Shown here in pieces: positions 1 through 8,794 of a DNA stretch of 64,000 nt. The notes beneath the pieces are model-generated. The model was given only the letters and a program-made list of their open reading frames with translations. It was not told where the DNA came from and did not search any database. The translations under genes and the position numbers were made by a program. The DNA is from Limnohabitans radicicola (GTDB taxonomy: Bacteria > Pseudomonadota > Gammaproteobacteria > Burkholderiales > Burkholderiaceae_C): NCBI RefSeq assembly GCF_014837235.1, contig NZ_JACYFT010000003.1, positions 81,660 to 145,659 of the forward strand. The letters run 5' to 3'. Each line of letters starts with the position of its first letter. Positions within the stretch are counted from its first letter, which is position 1.

Positions 1-152
1 AAGCTGGCCGCATGGGCCAGCCAGGCCAGGCCCATGAGGCGGCGTGCGCCTGCATCGGTCCAGACGCGAGGCATCACGGCCGGCAGGGCGTAAGCGAGCA
101 CCGCCAGCGCAGAGGCCAGCCAGATCCACAGGGGGGTACTCGTTAAAATCAT
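1..152 (-). CDS. Cytochrome c assembly protein, CcsA/YpjD-like, N-terminal fragment
   Basis: Only the first 50 codons are in the window; the gene runs off the left edge. The reading frame starts at an ATG on the complement of 150-152 and gives a hydrophobic N-terminus (MILTSTPLWIWLASALAVLA and on) that looks like the first membrane segment of an inner-membrane protein. The position, divergent from ffh, and the N-terminal sequence resemble the CcsA/YpjD-type cytochrome c assembly proteins found next to ffh in Burkholderiales. The family assignment is inference from context and a short sequence, because the conserved haem-handling region lies outside the window. Confidence 0.55.
   Translation of the reverse strand, partial: MILTSTPLWIWLASALAVLAYALPAVMPRVWTDAGARRLMGLAWLAHAAS
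144..149 (+). promoter_or_regulatory. Possible -10 element for ffh
   Basis: TAAAAT matches the sigma-70 -10 consensus at five of six positions and sits about 80 bases before the ffh start. No convincing -35 hexamer is visible at 16-18 bases spacing, so the assignment is weak. The site also overlaps the start of the divergent CcsA/YpjD-like gene. Confidence 0.3.
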
Positions 153-229
153 GGAACCGAGTTTAGCCTTTCAGGCATGGCCGCAGTGGCCGTGCCGTTT
201 TGGCCAGCGGTTTTTTTCAGATTGCATCC

Positions 230-1612
230 ATGGCCTCCGCACTGACCGACAAACTTTCGCGCCTCGTCAAGACCATCAGTGGACAGGCGCGCATCACCGA
301 ATCCAACGTCACCGACATGCTGCGCGAAGTGCGCATGGCCTTGCTCGAGGCCGATGTGGCGCTGCCCGTGGTGCGCGACTTCATCGCCCGCGTCAAGGAC
401 AAGGCGCTGGGGCAAGAGGTCATTGGCTCCCTCAAGCCCGGACAGGCCTTGGTCGGCATCGTCAACAAGGAACTCGCCGCCACCATGGGCGAGGGCGTGG
501 CCGACATCAACCTGGCCGCGCAGCCGCCTGCCGTGATCCTGATGGCCGGTTTGCAAGGTGCCGGTAAAACCACCACCACCGCCAAGCTGGCCAAGCACCT
601 GATTGAAAAGCGCAAGAAGAAGGTGCTGACCGTGTCGGGCGACGTCTACCGTCCCGCCGCCATCGAGCAGCTCAAGACTGTGACCGCGCAGGCCGGGGCC
701 GAATGGTTTCCCAGCACACCCGACCAGAAGCCGATCGACATCGCCCGCGCCGCCATCGATTACGCCCGCAAACACTACTTTGACGTGCTGCTGGTCGATA
801 CTGCCGGTCGCCTGGCCATCGACGAAGCCCTGATGGCCGAGATCAAGGGCCTGCATGCGGAACTCAAACCGGTGGAGACCCTGTTCGTGGTCGATGCCAT
901 GCAGGGCCAGGACGCGGCCAACACCGCCCGTGCTTTTGGCGAGGCGCTGCCACTCACGGGCATCGTGCTGACCAAGCTGGACGGCGACTCGCGTGGCGGT
1001 GCGGCGCTGTCGGTGCGCCAGATCACCGGGGCGCCGATCAAGTTTGCGGGCACCAGCGAAAAGATCGACGGCCTGGAAGTGTTCGATGCCGAGCGCCATG
1101 CGGGGCGCATCCTGGGCATGGGCGACATCGTGGCCCTGGTTGAGCAGGTGGCCGCCGGGGTGGACATGGAGGCCGCGCAAAAGCTGGCTGCCAAGGTCAA
1201 GGGCGGCGGCGGGTTTGACCTGAATGACTTCCTGGCCCAGATCCAGCAGATGAAGCAGATGGGCGGGCTCTCCAGCCTGATGGAGAAGCTGCCCTCGCAG
1301 CTGACGGCCAAGGCGGCCGACATGGACATGGGCAAGGTTGAGAAGGACATTGCCCGCAAGCAAGGCATCATCCACAGCATGACGCTCAAGGAGCGCAGCA
1401 AACCTGAAATCATCAAGGCCACGCGCAAGCGCCGCATCGCCGCGGGTGCCGGCGTTCAGGTGCAGGACGTCAACCGCCTGCTCAAGGAGTTCGAGCAGAT
1501 GCAGGACATGATGAAAAAAATGTCTGGCGGCGGCCTCATGAAGATGATGAAACGCATGGGGGCCATGAAGGGCATGATGGGCGGAGGCGGCTTCCCGGGT
1601 ATGCCTCGCTGA
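230..1612 (+). CDS. ffh: Signal recognition particle GTPase Ffh (SRP54)
   Basis: Protein subunit of the bacterial signal recognition particle. It binds 4.5S RNA and hydrophobic signal sequences on nascent chains and delivers ribosomes to FtsY at the membrane. The protein has 460 residues, normal for the family. An N-terminal helical domain precedes the GTPase domain with P-loop GLQGAGKT at 107-114, then DTAGR near 190 and TKLDGD near 250. The C-terminal M domain ends in the expected Met/Gly-rich tail (MKKMSGGG, MKGMMGGGG). The start at MASALTDKL is chosen because it matches the usual Ffh N-terminus; an in-frame upstream start at 200 would add ten atypical residues. It stands as a single gene. 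Confidence 0.97.
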   Translation: MASALTDKLSRLVKTISGQARITESNVTDMLREVRMALLEADVALPVVRDFIARVKDKALGQEVIGSLKPGQALVGIVNKELAATMGEGVADINLAAQPPAVILMAGLQGAGKTTTTAKLAKHLIEKRKKKVLTVSGDVYRPAAIEQLKTVTAQAGAEWFPSTPDQKPIDIARAAIDYARKHYFDVLLVDTAGRLAIDEALMAEIKGLHAELKPVETLFVVDAMQGQDAANTARAFGEALPLTGIVLTKLDGDSRGGAALSVRQITGAPIKFAGTSEKIDGLEVFDAERHAGRILGMGDIVALVEQVAAGVDMEAAQKLAAKVKGGGGFDLNDFLAQIQQMKQMGGLSSLMEKLPSQLTAKAADMDMGKVEKDIARKQGIIHSMTLKERSKPEIIKATRKRRIAAGAGVQVQDVNRLLKEFEQMQDMMKKMSGGGLMKMMKRMGAMKGMMGGGGFPGMPR

Positions 1613-1717
1613 CGGTGGCCACTCACCTTGGGGGAATGGGCTTCATCCCCAGGACCTGTGGTTCACTTTGTGGATAAGTGGCGGAACAACTGCCGCAGGC
1701 CTTGTCTGGCAAGGCTT

Positions 1718-2215
1718 TCAGCGTGCCGCCTGTTTTTTGGGCAAGCCCGCGATGTGGGTCAGCAGGCCCTCGCAGGCGTCTTCCACCAAATCCAGCACTT
1801 GTTCAAAGCCCTGGGTGCCGCCGTAGTAGGGGTCGGGCACCACCGGGCTGTCGTGCTGCAGGCAGAACTCGGTCAGGCGTTTGAGTTTGTGGCGGTGCGG
1901 CGCCGGGCACATGGCTTCGGCCAGTGCCAGGTTGTCCCAGTCCATGACCAGCACCAGATCGGACACCTCGAAGTCTTCGGCGACCAGCTGTCGCGCGCGC
2001 AGCATGGAGAGGTCGTAGCCCCTTTGGCGCGCATGTTGCTGGCTGCGGCGGTCGGGCGCTTCACCCTCATGGTAGGCGTGGGTGCCTGCCGAGTCGACCT
2101 CGATCCAGTGCTGCCAGTGCCGGGCTGCCACCTTGTGGCGCATGACGCCATCGGCGGTGGGGCTGCGGCAGATGTTGCCCATGCAGACAAAGGTGAGGCG
2201 GTAGCGGTCGGTCAT
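1718..2215 (-). CDS. Low-molecular-weight protein-tyrosine phosphatase
   Basis: Cytoplasmic phosphatase of the LMW-PTP family, which dephosphorylates phosphotyrosine on proteins. The active-site loop C11-MGNIC-R17-S-P is intact, with the nucleophile Cys11 and the phosphate-binding Arg17, and the general-acid loop DPYYGG is present near residue 130. The length of 165 residues fits. The start at MTDRYRLTF is preferred; an upstream in-frame start at 2242 would add nine residues. There is no tyrosine kinase or exopolysaccharide gene nearby, so a role in capsule control (the Wzb-type role) is not supported and the substrate is unknown. It diverges from the GGCT-like gene with about 60 bases between them. 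Confidence 0.9.
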   Translation of the reverse strand: MTDRYRLTFVCMGNICRSPTADGVMRHKVAARHWQHWIEVDSAGTHAYHEGEAPDRRSQQHARQRGYDLSMLRARQLVAEDFEVSDLVLVMDWDNLALAEAMCPAPHRHKLKRLTEFCLQHDSPVVPDPYYGGTQGFEQVLDLVEDACEGLLTHIAGLPKKQAAR

Positions 2216-2277
2216 GGTCGGTGCTGGGGATGAGGAGGGCACAATCGTTGCATCCCATTGTCCTGCAGGAGTTGACG

Positions 2278-2670
2278 ATGCATGAACTGTTCATTTACGG
2301 CACCCTGATGCCGGGCCTGCGGCTTCAGGCCGAAATGCAGGGTGCCGAGCGTCTGGGCACGGCGCGTGTGCCGGGGCGGCTGGTGGATGTGGGGCGTTAT
2401 CCCGGCTTCCTGCACGGTGACGGGCAGGTGAGCGGCGAGGTGTACCGCGTGAGCGAAGCCCAGCTGGCCCACCTGGACGAGGTCGAAGAAATGGTCCCGG
2501 GCGACCGGGCCGCCTCGCAGTACTGGCGCGAGCGAGTGACCGTGCAGGAGGGCGTCCTGGCAGGCCAGCAGGTCTGGACCTATGTCTACAACCTGCCGGT
2601 CGATGGCCTCACGCCGATCGCGCACGGCGACTACCGCCGCTACATCCGCGAAGTCGGGCGCGAATCCTGA
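2278..2670 (+). CDS. Gamma-glutamylcyclotransferase-like (YtfP/AIG2 family) protein
   Basis: Small cytosolic protein of 130 residues with the GGCT fold. The signature YGTL lies at residues 7-10, where the substrate carboxylate would bind, and an acidic pair at about 70-71 (DEVEEMVPG) is where the catalytic Glu is expected. Family members cyclise gamma-glutamyl-amines to 5-oxoproline, but for many bacterial members the substrate is unknown. The start at 2278 is set by an AGGAG ribosome site six bases upstream. It is divergent from the LMW phosphatase and convergent with miaB. Confidence 0.82.
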   Translation: MHELFIYGTLMPGLRLQAEMQGAERLGTARVPGRLVDVGRYPGFLHGDGQVSGEVYRVSEAQLAHLDEVEEMVPGDRAASQYWRERVTVQEGVLAGQQVWTYVYNLPVDGLTPIAHGDYRRYIREVGRES

Positions 2671-2683
2671 AAACCCCAGCAGA

Positions 2684-4021
2684 TCAGTCCTTGATCAGCA
2701 GCTCGCCACGCAGTGAGTGCGACAGGCCCTGGGTGATGCGCACATCCACCATCTGACCGATCAGGCGGTCCATGTTCGGGCCGCCGGGGAAGTTGACCAC
2801 CCGGTTGCACTCGGTGCGGCCCGCCAGCTCGGTGGTGTCCTTGCGTGAAGGGCGCTCCACCAAAATGCGCTGCACTGTGCCCACACGGCTCTCGCCAATG
2901 CGCTGCACGTTTTCTTCGATGGTCGCTTGCAGGTGGTGCAGGCGGCGCAGCTTGACCTCGTGCGGCGTGTCGTCGTGCAGGTTGGCCGCGGGCGTGCCGG
3001 GGCGGGGGCTGAAGATGAAGCTGAAACTCGTGTCAAAACCCACATCGGTGATCAGCTTCATCATCTTGTTGAAGTCGTCCTCGGTCTCACCGGGGAAACC
3101 CACGATGAAATCGCTGCTGAGCGACATGTCGGGGCGGATCGCCCGCAGCTTGCGGATCGTGCTCTTGTATTCCATGGCGGTGTAGCCGCGCTTCATGGCC
3201 ATCAGGATGCGGTCCGAGCCATGCTGCACCGGCAGGTGCAGGTGGCTCACCAGCTTGGGCACTTTCTCGTAGGCGTCGATCAGTCGCTGGGTGAACTCGT
3301 TGGGGTGGCTGGTCACGTAGCGGATGCGCTCGATGCCCGGCATGTCGGCCACGTACTCGATCAGCATCGCAAAATCGGCCAGATCTGACGTGCCGCCCAT
3401 CCTGCCCCGGTAGGCGTTCACGTTCTGGCCCAGCAGGGTGATTTCCTTCACGCCTTGTGCAGCCAGCCCGGCCACCTCGACCAGCACATCGTCAAACGGG
3501 CGTGAGACTTCTTCGCCTCGGGTATAGGGCACCACGCAGTAGCTGCAGTACTTGCTGCAGCCTTCCATGATCGACACAAAGGCCGTAGCACCGTCCACCT
3601 TGGCGGGCGGCAGGTGGTCGAACTTTTCGATCTCGGGGAAGCTGATGTCCACCTGCGGGCGCTGCTTGCGCTCGCGCTCGGCCAGCATCTCGGGCAGGCG
3701 GTGCAGGGTCTGCGGGCCGAACACCACGTCCACATAGGGCGCACGCTTGATGATCTCCGCGCCTTCCTGGCTGGCCACGCAGCCGCCCACGCCGATCAGG
3801 ACGCCCTTGGCTTTCAGGTGCTGCACCCGGCCCAGATCGCTGAACACTTTTTCCTGCGCCTTCTCGCGCACCGAGCAGGTGTTGAAGAGGATCAGGTCGG
3901 CCTCGTCCATGTCCTGCGTGGGCTCGTAGCCCTGGGCCGCACCCAGCACATCGGCCATCTTGTCCGAGTCGTACTCGTTCATCTGGCAGCCAAAGGTTTT
4001 GATGAAGACTTTCTTGCTCAT
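2684..4021 (-). CDS. miaB: tRNA-2-methylthio-N6-isopentenyladenosine synthase MiaB
   Basis: Radical SAM methylthiotransferase that adds the 2-methylthio group to isopentenyl-A37 of tRNAs reading UNN codons. The 445-residue protein has all three family parts. The N-terminal UPF0004 domain carries cluster cysteines C12, C49 and C81. The radical SAM motif CSKYCSYC has C155, C159 and C162. A C-terminal TRAM region ends in ISxGLxHSLxGEL. The start [18 protein letters not shown] is the standard one; the frame is open upstream but without homology. A terminator of the upstream DUF2889 gene separates the two, so miaB probably has its own promoter between 4022 and 4110. Confidence 0.97.
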   Translation of the reverse strand: MSKKVFIKTFGCQMNEYDSDKMADVLGAAQGYEPTQDMDEADLILFNTCSVREKAQEKVFSDLGRVQHLKAKGVLIGVGGCVASQEGAEIIKRAPYVDVVFGPQTLHRLPEMLAERERKQRPQVDISFPEIEKFDHLPPAKVDGATAFVSIMEGCSKYCSYCVVPYTRGEEVSRPFDDVLVEVAGLAAQGVKEITLLGQNVNAYRGRMGGTSDLADFAMLIEYVADMPGIERIRYVTSHPNEFTQRLIDAYEKVPKLVSHLHLPVQHGSDRILMAMKRGYTAMEYKSTIRKLRAIRPDMSLSSDFIVGFPGETEDDFNKMMKLITDVGFDTSFSFIFSPRPGTPAANLHDDTPHEVKLRRLHHLQATIEENVQRIGESRVGTVQRILVERPSRKDTTELAGRTECNRVVNFPGGPNMDRLIGQMVDVRITQGLSHSLRGELLIKD

Positions 4022-4110
4022 GCAGCCTCCGCGCAGGGGGAAGTCAGGCAAAGCCAAGCGGCCCGCAAGGGGCGTGGGGTGCAGCGGTTCATGGTGTAAA
4101 TCCAGAGGCT

Positions 4111-4144
4111 GAAAAAGAACCGGACAGCGAGATGACGCTGTCCG
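4111..4144 (-). terminator. Intrinsic terminator of the DUF2889 gene
   Basis: On the minus strand GGACAGCG and CGCTGTCC form a perfect 8-bp stem (4122-4129 with 4136-4143) with a 6-base loop, followed by a TTCTTTTTC tract. It lies just after the DUF2889 stop and before miaB. Confidence 0.8.
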
Positions 4145-4156
4145 CAAAGAGCACGA

Positions 4157-4798
4157 TTATCCCTCGTCGCTGTCGCCCGGCACCGCGGCGGGGTTTTCGC
4201 GGGGCTTGAAAAACATCGGATAGGCACGGGCCACCGTCGGGCTGTCAAACGCCCAAGTGGTGCATTGCCCCAGAAACGGCGGCGGGGTGCTGATTTCCGG
4301 TTGCGGGCGACCTGCCAACTCGCGGCGGTGCCATTGACCCGCCGGCACCGCCTGGAAAGCCGCCGTGGCCATGTTGAACAGCAGCTCGCGCAGGTGGGTG
4401 CAGCCTTCGGTCCGGCCCATGTGCTCGTCGATGGTTTTGCGCCAGCCGCGCCCCAGTGTGGCGCCTTTGAGCTTGTGCATGTGCACCGGGCCATGCACGC
4501 ATTCGGCGTGCGGGATCTGGTCCAGCGAGGTGGCCACGTCCTGGATCACCAGGCGGTTGTCGACCGTCAGGCGGATCTGCAGGTGGTGGATCCGCTCGTT
4601 GGCCGGGAAGGTGCTTTCGTTGGGCACACCAAAGGTGAACGGCTTGACGTCGGTCAGCTCGGCTTCGATGTCCCACAGACCGTCTTCGCGGTCGTAGCCC
4701 CGGTAGGTGGCGGTTCGCGTATGTGACAGTTTTCGGGGGGAGGATGGGGGAAGTGCCACTTGTTTTCTCTTCGGTTCGGTTTCCAATGGTGACATCAT
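4157..4798 (-). CDS. DUF2889 family protein
   Basis: A 213-residue soluble protein of the DUF2889 family, function unknown. Conserved-looking stretches are YRGYDREDGLWDIEAELTD near the N-terminus, a middle segment GRGWRKTIDEHMGRTEGCTH that carries several possible metal or nucleic-acid-binding His/Cys residues, and HLRELLFNMATAAFQAVP. In other proteobacteria such genes are often found beside aromatic or fatty-acid CoA metabolism genes, and here it diverges from an acyl-CoA synthetase. Two adjacent ATG codons (4798 and 4795) can both be the start. The long upstream extension of this frame is antisense to the synthetase and is not real. Confidence 0.8.
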   Translation of the reverse strand: MMSPLETEPKRKQVALPPSSPRKLSHTRTATYRGYDREDGLWDIEAELTDVKPFTFGVPNESTFPANERIHHLQIRLTVDNRLVIQDVATSLDQIPHAECVHGPVHMHKLKGATLGRGWRKTIDEHMGRTEGCTHLRELLFNMATAAFQAVPAGQWHRRELAGRPQPEISTPPPFLGQCTTWAFDSPTVARAYPMFFKPRENPAAVPGDSDEG

Positions 4799-4819
4799 AA
4801 ATTTGAGGAGCCCAGCCCC

Positions 4820-6382
4820 ATGTCGCACACGATTGCCCCGGTGGTTCGCCGTCAGACCATTGCCGATGCCCTGCGCCGCACCGCGATCCGCCTGCCGGGC
4901 AAGACCGGGATCGTTTGCGGCGTCACCACCTGGACCTATGCCGAGTTCGATGCGCTGGTGACGCGCCTGGCCGCAGGCCTGGCCAGCATCGGCGTGGCCG
5001 AAGGCGACAAGGTGGCGGTGCTGGCCCGCAATTCGCACGGTTTTGCGGCGCTGCGCTTTGCGCTGGCCCGCCGGGGCGCTGTCATGGTGCCGATCAACTT
5101 CATGCTCAAGGCCGACGAGGTGGCCTACATCCTGCGCCATGCGGGTGCCAAAACCCTGGCCACCGACAGCGGCCTGGCCGAGTTGGCGCAGGCCGCTGCC
5201 AAGCTCGACACGAAAGTCGAACAATTCATCTGGCTGCCCTCCGAAGACCCCAGCCAGAGCGTGGCGGGCATGCACAGCTTCGACACACTGGCCGCCTGCC
5301 AGGATGCGTTGCCCGAGGTGCAGCTGGGCAGCAGCGATGTGGCGCAGATCGTCTACACCAGCGGCACCGAGTCCAGCCCCAAGGGCGCACAGCTCACGCA
5401 CGATGCCGTCATGTGGCAGTACGTCAGCTGCGTGATCGACGCCGAGATCGCCGAGGCTGACGTGGCCCTGCACGCGCTGCCGCTGTACCACTGCGCCCAG
5501 CTCGATGTGTTTTTTGGTCCGGCCATTTACATGGGCAGCACCAACGTCATCACCTCCAAGCCCACGCCCGACAACCTGCTGCCGATGCTCGAAAAGTTCG
5601 GCATCACCAGCTTCTTTGCGCCGCCCACCGTGTGGATTGCGTTGCTGCGTTCGCCGTTGATGGATGCGGGCAAGCTCTCCAAATTGGCCAAGGGCTACTA
5701 CGGCGCGTCGATCATGCCGGTCGAGGTGCTCAAAGAGCTGGCTTCGCGTCTGCCCAAAGTGCGGCTGTGGAACCTCTACGGCCAGACCGAAATCGCGCCG
5801 CTGGCCACCATGCTCGGCCCGGATGACCAATTGCGCAAACCGGGTTCGTGTGGCAAGGCCGTGCGCAACGTCGAAACCCGCGTGGTGAACGACGACATGC
5901 AGGATGTGGCCGTGGGCGAAGTGGGCGAGATCGTGCACCGCTCACCGCATTTGATGCTGGGCTACTTCCACGACGACGAGCGCACTCGGGCGTCGTTCGA
6001 GGGCGACTGGTTCCACAGCGGCGACCTCGGCATCATCGACGAAGAGGGCTACATCACGGTGGTGGACCGCAAGAAGGACATGATCAAGTCCGGTGGTGAA
6101 AACGTGGCCAGCCGCGAGGTCGAGGAAATGATTTACCGTCTGCCGCAAGTGAGCGAAGTGGCCGTGATCGGACTGCCCGATCCCAAATGGGTGGAGGCGG
6201 TGACCGCGGTGATCGTGGTCAAGGCCGGGCAGACGCTGGACGAAGCGGCCGTCATGCAGCACTGCGCGCAGCACATGGCGGGTTTCAAATGCCCCAAGCG
6301 TGTGATCTTCACCGACAGCCTGCCCAAGAACCCCAGCGGCAAGCTGCTCAAACGCGATCTGCGCCTGCGCCATGCGCAGTGA
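4820..6382 (+). CDS. Acyl-CoA synthetase (AMP-forming)
   Basis: Member of the ANL superfamily that activates a carboxylic acid to an acyl-adenylate and then to the CoA thioester. The 520-residue protein has the P-loop-like core VYTSGTESSPKG near 176, the YGQTE motif, the hinge region GDLGIIDEEGYITVVDRKKD and the C-terminal catalytic lysine context NPSGKLLKRDLR. TESSPKG instead of TTGxPKG is a small deviation. Overall it resembles fatty-acid or short-chain acyl-CoA synthases; the substrate cannot be read from sequence. The start has an AGGAG site. The next gene (GNAT) begins at or just inside its 3' end, so the two are probably co-transcribed. Confidence 0.9.
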   Translation: MSHTIAPVVRRQTIADALRRTAIRLPGKTGIVCGVTTWTYAEFDALVTRLAAGLASIGVAEGDKVAVLARNSHGFAALRFALARRGAVMVPINFMLKADEVAYILRHAGAKTLATDSGLAELAQAAAKLDTKVEQFIWLPSEDPSQSVAGMHSFDTLAACQDALPEVQLGSSDVAQIVYTSGTESSPKGAQLTHDAVMWQYVSCVIDAEIAEADVALHALPLYHCAQLDVFFGPAIYMGSTNVITSKPTPDNLLPMLEKFGITSFFAPPTVWIALLRSPLMDAGKLSKLAKGYYGASIMPVEVLKELASRLPKVRLWNLYGQTEIAPLATMLGPDDQLRKPGSCGKAVRNVETRVVNDDMQDVAVGEVGEIVHRSPHLMLGYFHDDERTRASFEGDWFHSGDLGIIDEEGYITVVDRKKDMIKSGGENVASREVEEMIYRLPQVSEVAVIGLPDPKWVEAVTAVIVVKAGQTLDEAAVMQHCAQHMAGFKCPKRVIFTDSLPKNPSGKLLKRDLRLRHAQ

Positions 6383-6389
6383 TCCGGGC

Positions 6390-6875
6390 ATGACGGCTTA
6401 CCGTTTGCGTCCCTTGCAGGTGGGGGATGTGGGCTGGATCGCCCACCGCCAAGGGCTGCTGTATGCACAGGAATACGGCTGGGACATCACTTTTGAAGCC
6501 CTGGTCGCCGAGATCGCGTCGCAGTTTGTGCAAAACCGCGACCCGGTCAAGGAGAACGCCTGGATCGCCGAAATCGACGACCAGGTGGTGGGCTCGGTGT
6601 TTCTGGTCAAGGTGTCGGACGGCATCGCCAAGCTGCGCCTGCTGTACGTGGAGCCCCATGCCCGAGGGCTGGGCATTGGCCAGCGTCTGACGGCCGAATG
6701 CATCGCCTTTGCCAGAGCCCAGGGCTACAAGACCCTGACACTCTGGACCAACGACATCCTGCACGCCGCTAGGCGCATCTACCAGGCGGCTGGTTTTCGC
6801 CTGGTGGCCGAAGACAAACACCATTCGTTTGGCCATTACCTGGTCGGGCAGAACTGGGATCTGGATTTGCTGTGA
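6390..6875 (+). CDS. GNAT family N-acetyltransferase
   Basis: A 161-residue acetyltransferase of the GNAT fold. The acetyl-CoA binding motif A is visible as EPHARGLGIGQRL (Q/RxxGxG/A), preceded by the beta-strand LRLLYV and followed by the C-terminal AARRIYQAAGFRLV segment. The sequence resembles acetyltransferases often fused or linked to MarR regulators, but none is present. The substrate is unknown. A start at 6372, which would overlap the synthetase gene by 11 bases, is possible; ATG 6390 begins directly with the folded domain. It lies between an acyl-CoA synthetase and an FAH-family enzyme, apparently in one transcript. Confidence 0.85.
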   Translation: MTAYRLRPLQVGDVGWIAHRQGLLYAQEYGWDITFEALVAEIASQFVQNRDPVKENAWIAEIDDQVVGSVFLVKVSDGIAKLRLLYVEPHARGLGIGQRLTAECIAFARAQGYKTLTLWTNDILHAARRIYQAAGFRLVAEDKHHSFGHYLVGQNWDLDLL

Positions 6876-6912
6876 ACATTTTTTTGAACCAAAGAACCTG
6901 AGGAGACTTCAG

Positions 6913-7698
6913 ATGGACCGTCGTCATTTTTTCCAAAGCTCAGCCCTTGTCACCACGGGTGCCGTGGTCGGCTGTGCCACGCCCGGCATCGCACAAAACA
7001 AACCCAAAACACCTTTCGAGGTGCCTGACACCTATGTGCCCATCGCAGGCAGCGATGAGATGTTTCCGGTGCGCCGCATCTATTGCATCGGTCGCAATTA
7101 CGCCGCCCATGCCCGCGAGATGGGCTCGGACCCCACGCGTGAGCCGCCGTTCTTTTTCCAGAAACCGACCGACGCCATCCAGGTCGTGAAGCCCGGCGTG
7201 GTGGCCGATCACCCCTACCCGCCGCTGACCAAAAACTACCACTACGAAGTCGAGCTGGTGGCGGCCCTGAACAAGGGCGGTCGCAACATCCCCATCGACA
7301 AAGCGCTGGACCTCGTGTACGGCTACGCCTTGGGGCTGGACATGACGCGCCGCGACCTGCAGCGCGGCATGGGTGACCAGAAAAAGCCTTGGGAAATCGG
7401 CAAGAGCTTTGACATGTCCGCACCGATCGGGGCGATCCACAAAGTGGCACAGACCGGGCATTTCAAGGAGGGCAGCATCTGGCTCAAGGTCAATGGGCAG
7501 GTCAAGCAGAGTGCCAATCTGAGCCAGATGATCTGGTCGGTAGCCGAGCAGATATCCAAGCTGTCCGAAGCGTTTGAGCTGTTTCCGGGCGACATCATTT
7601 ACTCCGGTACACCCGAAAACGTGGGCCCGGTGGTGCGTGGCGATGTGATGGAAATCCACATCGACGGCCTGCCCAACCTGAGCCTGAAGGTGGTGTGA
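6913..7698 (+). CDS. Fumarylacetoacetate hydrolase family protein with a Tat/lipoprotein-like signal
   Basis: FAH-fold enzyme of 261 residues; family members cleave or decarboxylate beta-diketo acids with a divalent metal. The metal-binding acidic residues are present in YHYEVELVAAL and ALGLDMTRRDLQ, and the C-terminal GDIIYSGTPENVGP motif is intact, so it looks catalytically competent. Unusually, the N-terminus MDRRHFFQSSALVTTGAVVG has a twin-arginine motif, a hydrophobic stretch and a possible lipobox VVGC. This suggests export by Tat, whereas FAH enzymes are normally cytosolic. An AGGAG lies seven bases before the start. The downstream Bug receptor starts inside its stop codon (TGATG). Confidence 0.87.
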   Translation: MDRRHFFQSSALVTTGAVVGCATPGIAQNKPKTPFEVPDTYVPIAGSDEMFPVRRIYCIGRNYAAHAREMGSDPTREPPFFFQKPTDAIQVVKPGVVADHPYPPLTKNYHYEVELVAALNKGGRNIPIDKALDLVYGYALGLDMTRRDLQRGMGDQKKPWEIGKSFDMSAPIGAIHKVAQTGHFKEGSIWLKVNGQVKQSANLSQMIWSVAEQISKLSEAFELFPGDIIYSGTPENVGPVVRGDVMEIHIDGLPNLSLKVV

Positions 7699-8690
7699 TG
7701 CCCTGGGTGTCTTTTGTGAAAACCGCGTTGCGTTGGGGGGCTCTTGGCACTGCGCTGGCGTTGTGCACTTTGGCCAGCGCCCAGTCCGCTGCGGCCTGGC
7801 CCAGCAAGAACATCCGCATCGTCGTGCCTTACGCCGCGGGCGGCCCGGCCGATTTGGTGGCGCGTGAGTTGGCGCAGGTGCTCACGGCCGACCTCAAACA
7901 GTCGGTGGTGGTCGAGAACATGGGCGGCGCGATGGGCGTGCCGGCGCTCGGGGCGGTGGCCCGTGCAGAACCCGATGGCCACACCTTGCTGATGGCGGCG
8001 GTGGGCAATGTGGTGCTGCAGCCCATGCTCAGCAAGCAAGGCGGCGCCGATCTGGTGGCCAAGTTGCGACCCGTGTCCACGGTCTCGACCGCGCCCCATG
8101 TGCTGGTGACTTCGGCCAAACTGCCGATCCGCAATGTTCAAGAACTGGTGGACTACGCCCGCGCCAACCCCGGCAAAGTCAGCTTTGCCTCGGCGGGCAC
8201 GGGCGGTACGGCCCACTTGGCCATGGAAATGTTCAAGTCGCTGTCGAAAACCGACGTGCTGCATGTGCCCTACAAAGGCTCGTCTGCTTCGGTCAATGAC
8301 TTGGTCTCGGGTCAGGTGACGGCGCTGTTCAGCAGCTACCCGTCCTTGCAGGGGCTGGTGGACAAGGGGCTGCTGCGCGTGCTGGCTGCGACGGCCCCCA
8401 GCCAGTCGCCCGCCACCAAATCGCTGCCCCTGATGTCGACCACCTTGCCTGGCTACGAGTACACCACCTGGTATGCCATGTACGCGCCACTGGCCACGCC
8501 CACGCCTTTGGTCCAGCGTATCCAGCAGGCGCTCACCCAGGCCTTGCGGCAGCCTGGGCTGGTGGCCAAGATCGAAGCGGCAGGCACAGAGCTGCATCCC
8601 GGTACCGCGCAGGAGGTGCAGGCTTGGACCCTGCGGGACACCGACAAATGGAGTCGTGTGATCCGGGAAGCCAGGATCGCCATCGATTGA
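7698..8690 (+). CDS. Tripartite tricarboxylate transporter substrate-binding protein (Bug/TctC family)
   Basis: Periplasmic solute receptor of 330 residues. A signal peptide (hydrophobic core LGTALALCTLASA) is followed by the family start WPSKNIRIVVPYAAGGPADL. Other family features are the HLAMEMFK-type segment after GTGGT and the PYKG motif at VLHVPYKGSS. Bug proteins bind carboxylates or other small acids for TctAB-type carriers. No tctA/tctB genes are in the window, so it is an orphan receptor, as is common in Burkholderiales. It is translationally coupled to the exported FAH-like enzyme (TGATG), suggesting that enzyme and receptor handle the same compound. The ATG at 7698 is preferred over a GTG one codon earlier. 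Confidence 0.9.
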   Translation: MPWVSFVKTALRWGALGTALALCTLASAQSAAAWPSKNIRIVVPYAAGGPADLVARELAQVLTADLKQSVVVENMGGAMGVPALGAVARAEPDGHTLLMAAVGNVVLQPMLSKQGGADLVAKLRPVSTVSTAPHVLVTSAKLPIRNVQELVDYARANPGKVSFASAGTGGTAHLAMEMFKSLSKTDVLHVPYKGSSASVNDLVSGQVTALFSSYPSLQGLVDKGLLRVLAATAPSQSPATKSLPLMSTTLPGYEYTTWYAMYAPLATPTPLVQRIQQALTQALRQPGLVAKIEAAGTELHPGTAQEVQAWTLRDTDKWSRVIREARIAID

Positions 8691-8728
8691 CAGCCTCCAG
8701 CTGCGGCAAAGCCCTGAGAAATCTGGGC

Positions 8729-8734
8729 TATAAT
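8729..8734 (+). promoter_or_regulatory. Candidate -10 box of the tRNA-Met gene
   Basis: A perfect TATAAT lies 60 bases before the tRNA. The -35 region is poor. A short hairpin (TCTTG/CAAGA, 8740-8752) lies in the leader. Confidence 0.5.
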
Positions 8735-8794
8735 GCTCGTCTTGTCGCAAGACAAAGGGTGGGTGGATCGTGAGGTTCGCCAACAGCCCACACC

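Noticed and set aside
1718-2215. LMW phosphatase as arsenate reductase or capsule regulator
   Set aside because: The second cysteine pair of ArsC is missing and no capsule or tyrosine kinase gene is nearby.
4799-5938. N-terminal extension of the DUF2889 frame to 593 codons
   Set aside because: It lies antisense to the acyl-CoA synthetase and shows low-complexity composition; the DUF2889 homology begins at 4798.
8687-8692. TTGACA before tRNA-Met as -35 box
   Set aside because: It is 36 bases from the TATAAT, far outside the usable spacing.
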